Assembly: GCA_035711845.1 (NCBI GenBank)
Contig: DASTBU010000057.1
Span: forward strand, 1 to 64,000
From: DASTBU01 sp035711845
Lineage (GTDB): Bacteria > Acidobacteriota > Vicinamibacteria > Vicinamibacterales > 2-12-FULL-66-21
Length of the DNA stretch: 64,000 nucleotides
Reading direction: 5' to 3'
Shown here piece after piece: positions 60,839 to 64,000 of this stretch. The notes under the pieces are model-generated. The model saw only the letters and a program-made list of their open reading frames with translations, made no database searches and was not told where the DNA came from. The first letter of the stretch is position 1. Every line of letters begins with the position of its first letter. The translations under genes were made by a program, and so were the position numbers.

Positions 60839-63514
60839 ATGCGACCCGACCAACGCGACCTCGACGAGGAAATCCGCGGCCACCTGGCGATCAACATCAA
60901 AGAGCGGATCGATCGCGGGGAGGATCCGGTGAGCGCGCGGCGCGCGGCGCTGCTGGAGTTCGGGTACGTGCCCGCCGTACGCGACGAGATGCGGCGCGTG
61001 TGGTACAGCCGTTGGTACGATGAGGGCGAAGCGCTCGCACGAGATATCCGCTTCGCCTTGCGCTCGCTCCTCCGTGCCAAGACCCTGACTGCCGCCGTGA
61101 CTGTGACGCTCGCCCTGGGCATTGCGGCCAACGCGGCGATTTTCAGCGTCGTTCGCAGCGTGCTCCTCCGTCCGCTCGTCAATCGGGAGGCCGATCGGCT
61201 GATCTATATCCGTCAAACCGCCCGCGGTATCGGAACCGAGAACCTCACCTTCTCGGTCCCGGAGATCAATGACTTGAAATCGGGCGCTACGAACATCGCC
61301 GCATTCGGCGATTTTTCCACTGTCGACTTCACCCTGATCGGCTTCAGCGAGGAGCCTCGCGTCGTGAAGGCGGGTGTCGTCAACGGGCCGTTTTTCGACG
61401 TCATGGGACTTCGCCCGGTGCTCGGCCGCCTGTTGAACGCCGCTGATGATGGCCCGGAGGCGTCGGGCGCAGTGGTGCTCACGCACCGGTTCTGGACGAC
61501 GGTGTTGAAGAGCGATCCCACCGTGATTGGCCAGACGATCCGTCTCGGTCCAGGCGTTGCGACCGTCGTCGGCGTCCTCGAACCATCGGTCCCCTATCCG
61601 GAGGAGACCCAGCTCATCGCGAACGTCGTCACGAGCCCGCACCATCTCGGGGCGATGATGGTGACCGACCGCAGGCACCGCATGACCGAACTGTTCGGCC
61701 GGCTGGCGCCAGGCGCCACGCTGGACGCGGCACGCGCGGAACTCACGAGCAGGCACGCGTCGATCGTGCGCCAGCATCCTGAAGCGTACTCCCCGCGGGC
61801 TGACGTGCAACTGCAGGTCAGGACGCTCCCCGATCAACTCGCATCGCCCGCACGGACCATCCTCCTCGTGCTCCTGGCAGCGGCGGCCGTGGTGTTCGTC
61901 ATCGCGTGCTCGAATGTCGCCAACCTGATTCTGGCCCGGTCGGTCCGCCGCGAAGGGGAGCTCGCGGTGCGTGCCGCGCTAGGTGCCGGCCGGGGCGCGC
62001 TCCGGCGCACCCTCCTCGCCGAAAGTCTGGTTCTCTGTACGGCTGGCGCCATCCTCGGCCTGATGCTGGCGGACCCGCTCGTGACCGTAGCGTCCCGTTA
62101 TGCCGCGCGCTTTTCCGTTCGCGCGCTTGATGCCACGGTGGACGCCAGCGTGCTCTGGCTTGGGGCCGGACTGGCGGTGGTGGCGGCCGTACTGCTCGCC
62201 TTCGTTCCACGGCTCCCGTCATCCACATCCGCCGCACCCTGGCTACGGTGGACTCGCCGCGGCCCTGGCGCAGGCGCGTTCGATCGGTCCAGGGATTTGG
62301 GGCTGGCTGGTGGCAGCGTGCGGATCACGCCCGGCGCCAACCGTCGTCTACGAATCCTTGCGACGGTCCAGATCGCGTGTTCGTTCGTGCTGCTGGCTGG
62401 CGCCGGCATGCTGGTCGCCACGCTCACCGCATTGCAGACAGCGAACACCGGTTATGACATGCGACAGGTACTGGCGATCGACGTCCCCCCGGCGGCCACG
62501 GGCGCCGGCGGCGCAGCGATGATCGCCTTCTTCCAGGAGGCAACCCGGCGGATACGCGAGCTGCCGGGCGTGCAGGGTGTCGCGGCAGGAATGATCGTGC
62601 CGTGGCGGGACGCCGGCGATGGCCTCAAGTTTCAGTTTGTAGTCGAGGGCTACCGGCCCGCCGATGGCGAAGACAACCCCTTTGCGCGGTTCCGGCCGGT
62701 CTCGCCTGGATTTTTCGCGGTGCTCGGCGTCCCGATCCTCGCGGGCCGCGACTTTACGGACGGCGACCGCAGCGACACCGAAGCGGTGGCCATCGTCAGC
62801 CAGAGCATGGCACAACGCCTCTTCCCCAACAGGGAGGCGCTGAATCGACGTCTGTGGTTCGCCGGAGGTAAGCCACAGCCCCGCCGCATCGTCGGCATCG
62901 TCGCGGACGTCGATGACCAGAACGTCGTGCAGGAGCCGGCGATGACCGTGTACACGCCGCTTCCCCAGGGGAGCCTGCCCAGCCGTCTGTTTGTCCGTGC
63001 CGCGGGAGACCCCTACGCGCTCGTCGCGCCGGTGACGCGCACCATCCGCCAGATCTCCGCCGACCAGGCCGTGGAGCGGCCGACCACGCTGGAGGATGTG
63101 CGCGCCGAAGTGCTGACGCCTCAGCGGTTGAACGCGTTCGTGTTCTCGGCATTTGGTGGCATCGCACTGCTCATCGCGGTCGTCGGCGTCGCGGGCGTCT
63201 TGGCCTTTTCGGTGAGCGCGCGCATGCGTGAGTTCGGTATACGACTGGCCGTCGGCTCCACACCGCAAGATCTGCGGACGGGTGTGCTCTGGGACGGCCT
63301 GCGGATTGCCGCGATCGGGATCGCCGCCGGCGCGGCTGGCGGCTACGCGCTCGTGCGCGTGGCGGAGGGGTTTTTCGGGAACGTGCAACGGCCTGGCGCG
63401 CTGCCCGTGATCGGCGCAGCGGTCGTGCTCATCGGCGCGGCGATCGTGGCGTCACTCGTGCCCGCCACGCGCGCGGCACGTGTCGATGTATTACAGGCGC
63501 TTCGATCGGAGTAG
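60839..63514 (+). CDS. ADOP-type ABC transporter permease without an adjacent PadR gene
   Basis: The 891-aa protein has a prefix domain (LDEEIRGHLAINIKERIDRG, about residues 6-70), a first TM helix with GIAANAAIFSVVRSVLLRPL, a MacB-like domain, TM helices from about 335 to 460 (LLVLLAAAAVVFVIACSNVA), a second domain and a final TM block that ends in RAARVDVLQALRSE. The ATG at 60839 is preferred over a TTG 15 nt upstream. It lies 75 nt behind a palindromic operator that resembles that of the PadR-permease operon at 41200. Confidence 0.9.
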   Translation: MRPDQRDLDEEIRGHLAINIKERIDRGEDPVSARRAALLEFGYVPAVRDEMRRVWYSRWYDEGEALARDIRFALRSLLRAKTLTAAVTVTLALGIAANAAIFSVVRSVLLRPLVNREADRLIYIRQTARGIGTENLTFSVPEINDLKSGATNIAAFGDFSTVDFTLIGFSEEPRVVKAGVVNGPFFDVMGLRPVLGRLLNAADDGPEASGAVVLTHRFWTTVLKSDPTVIGQTIRLGPGVATVVGVLEPSVPYPEETQLIANVVTSPHHLGAMMVTDRRHRMTELFGRLAPGATLDAARAELTSRHASIVRQHPEAYSPRADVQLQVRTLPDQLASPARTILLVLLAAAAVVFVIACSNVANLILARSVRREGELAVRAALGAGRGALRRTLLAESLVLCTAGAILGLMLADPLVTVASRYAARFSVRALDATVDASVLWLGAGLAVVAAVLLAFVPRLPSSTSAAPWLRWTRRGPGAGAFDRSRDLGLAGGSVRITPGANRRLRILATVQIACSFVLLAGAGMLVATLTALQTANTGYDMRQVLAIDVPPAATGAGGAAMIAFFQEATRRIRELPGVQGVAAGMIVPWRDAGDGLKFQFVVEGYRPADGEDNPFARFRPVSPGFFAVLGVPILAGRDFTDGDRSDTEAVAIVSQSMAQRLFPNREALNRRLWFAGGKPQPRRIVGIVADVDDQNVVQEPAMTVYTPLPQGSLPSRLFVRAAGDPYALVAPVTRTIRQISADQAVERPTTLEDVRAEVLTPQRLNAFVFSAFGGIALLIAVVGVAGVLAFSVSARMREFGIRLAVGSTPQDLRTGVLWDGLRIAAIGIAAGAAGGYALVRVAEGFFGNVQRPGALPVIGAAVVLIGAAIVASLVPATRAARVDVLQALRSE

Positions 63515-63954
63515 GGTCTCGAGATTGGCGGATCGCTGTGTGGCGACGCCGGGCGCAAATCCTACCGGAGGCCGTCGGGGAGTCCGGCCGTGTGACTCAA
63601 CGGCCGGCAAATCGTCACCTCTTCCGTTGGCGTACTCGGTCTCCGGCAATTCCCATAGCGTGAAATACGAATGCGCCGGGTCGGACGTTGGGACAAGTCC
63701 GACCTCCGGACGGTCCGAATGCCGTCCAACGTTCCTCGGTCGCCGGACCCACTCCCCTTCCACGGACCTCCGTCTTTTTTCCCGCACGGAGTGGGCTATA
63801 CTGACCGCGTACCTAGCGGGCCCTCGACCGGTCACAATCAGAGGGCCCTACCCGCCGACCCCCTCGCAGGGACCGCGGACGTAGGCGAACGCGAGCACAG
63901 GGAGACGTGTGCTGCGACGCCGACGCGGTAAGCGCGCCTCCCATGGAGGTATCC
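63515..63954 (+). other. intergenic region before the glyoxalase-like gene
   Basis: No gene is accepted. CCCACTCC (63748) and GGAGTGGG (63788) form a perfect 8-bp inverted repeat, and TATACT at 63797 is a possible -10 for the last gene. Confidence 0.3.
63762..63780 (+). terminator. possible intrinsic terminator
   Basis: ACGGA-CC-TCCGT is followed by C and six T. The stem is short (four to five pairs), so it is a weak candidate for ending the permease transcript 250 nt downstream of its stop. Confidence 0.3.
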
Positions 63955-64000
63955 ATGTTTCAGGGACTGAGAACCGTCATCTACCATGCGCCGGATCTCG
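63955..64000 (+). CDS. start of a glyoxalase/VOC-family protein, cut by the window end
   Basis: GGAGG lies 5 nt before the ATG at 63955. The visible 15 codons read MFQGLRTVIYHAPDL, the common opening strand of glyoxalase/bleomycin-resistance (VOC) proteins. Only this part is seen, so the call rests on a short stretch. Confidence 0.55.
   Translation, partial: MFQGLRTVIYHAPDL

Noticed and set aside
63748..63795. 8-bp inverted repeat considered as a strong terminator
   Set aside because: The loop is over 30 nt and the T-run lies inside it; it is more likely chance or an operator beside the TATACT box.

Overview
The window looks like chromosomal DNA of an Acidobacteriota bacterium, most plausibly class Vicinamibacteria. 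The bases are GC-rich (about 65% by eye). The gene content fits: several large MacB/FtsX-like permeases of the acidobacterial ADOP type, each normally led by a PadR regulator; two Oar-like TonB-dependent receptors with carboxypeptidase-regulatory N-terminal domains; Hanks-type kinases carrying TPR arms; and a DUF4331/HupE cluster. The taxonomic call is an inference from gene content only. No CRISPR array, intact insertion sequence or replication origin was seen.

Layout. 1-5.5 kb: the end of a Crp/Fnr regulator, a decayed tRNA-Ser copy, a PadR+ADOP permease cassette, and the intact tRNA-Ser(GGA). 5.5-9 kb: a decayed PadR+permease pair, a periplasmic serine hydrolase divergent from a GntR regulator, and a scrap of another permease. 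9-10.4 kb: an unknown gene and a Phd/VapC toxin-antitoxin pair with an operator on its start codon. 12.4-16.6 kb: a co-directional set that looks like a stress/dormancy island (two hibernation-factor-like proteins, a glutamate dehydrogenase family enzyme, several small unknowns) with sigma-54-like promoter sequences. 17-24.4 kb: a secreted trypsin-like protease, a wHTH/beta-propeller sensor, then an ECF sigma factor overlapping a kinase gene. 24.4-31 kb: a wrecked sulfatase, a TonB receptor and two surface proteins, one with a four-fold Cys/Trp repeat. 31-41 kb: an ankyrin-like protein, two more permeases, a YdeI-like protein, a cupin, and a 159-bp palindromic element. 41.4-46.8 kb: an ECF sigma and ChrR-like anti-sigma pair divergent from a TPR-DUF4331-HupE operon. 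46.9-54 kb: one reverse-strand operon of TonB receptor, TctC, TctA, TctB and a methyltransferase. 54.1-57 kb: an ABC exporter next to an ATP-grasp protein. 57-64 kb: secreted RidA, a second kinase, another permease behind a striking palindromic operator but without its PadR gene, and the start of a glyoxalase-like gene.

Themes. The recurring unit is PadR repressor plus ADOP permease, seen here from intact to nearly erased, with TAGGC-containing palindromes over three of the promoters. The uptake operon at 46.9-54 kb is the clearest functional unit: outer-membrane receptor, periplasmic lipoprotein, inner-membrane carrier and a cytosolic methyltransferase follow one another with gaps of 40 nt or less. 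The 12.4-16.6 kb island and the DUF4331 operon are the best candidates for little-described biology.
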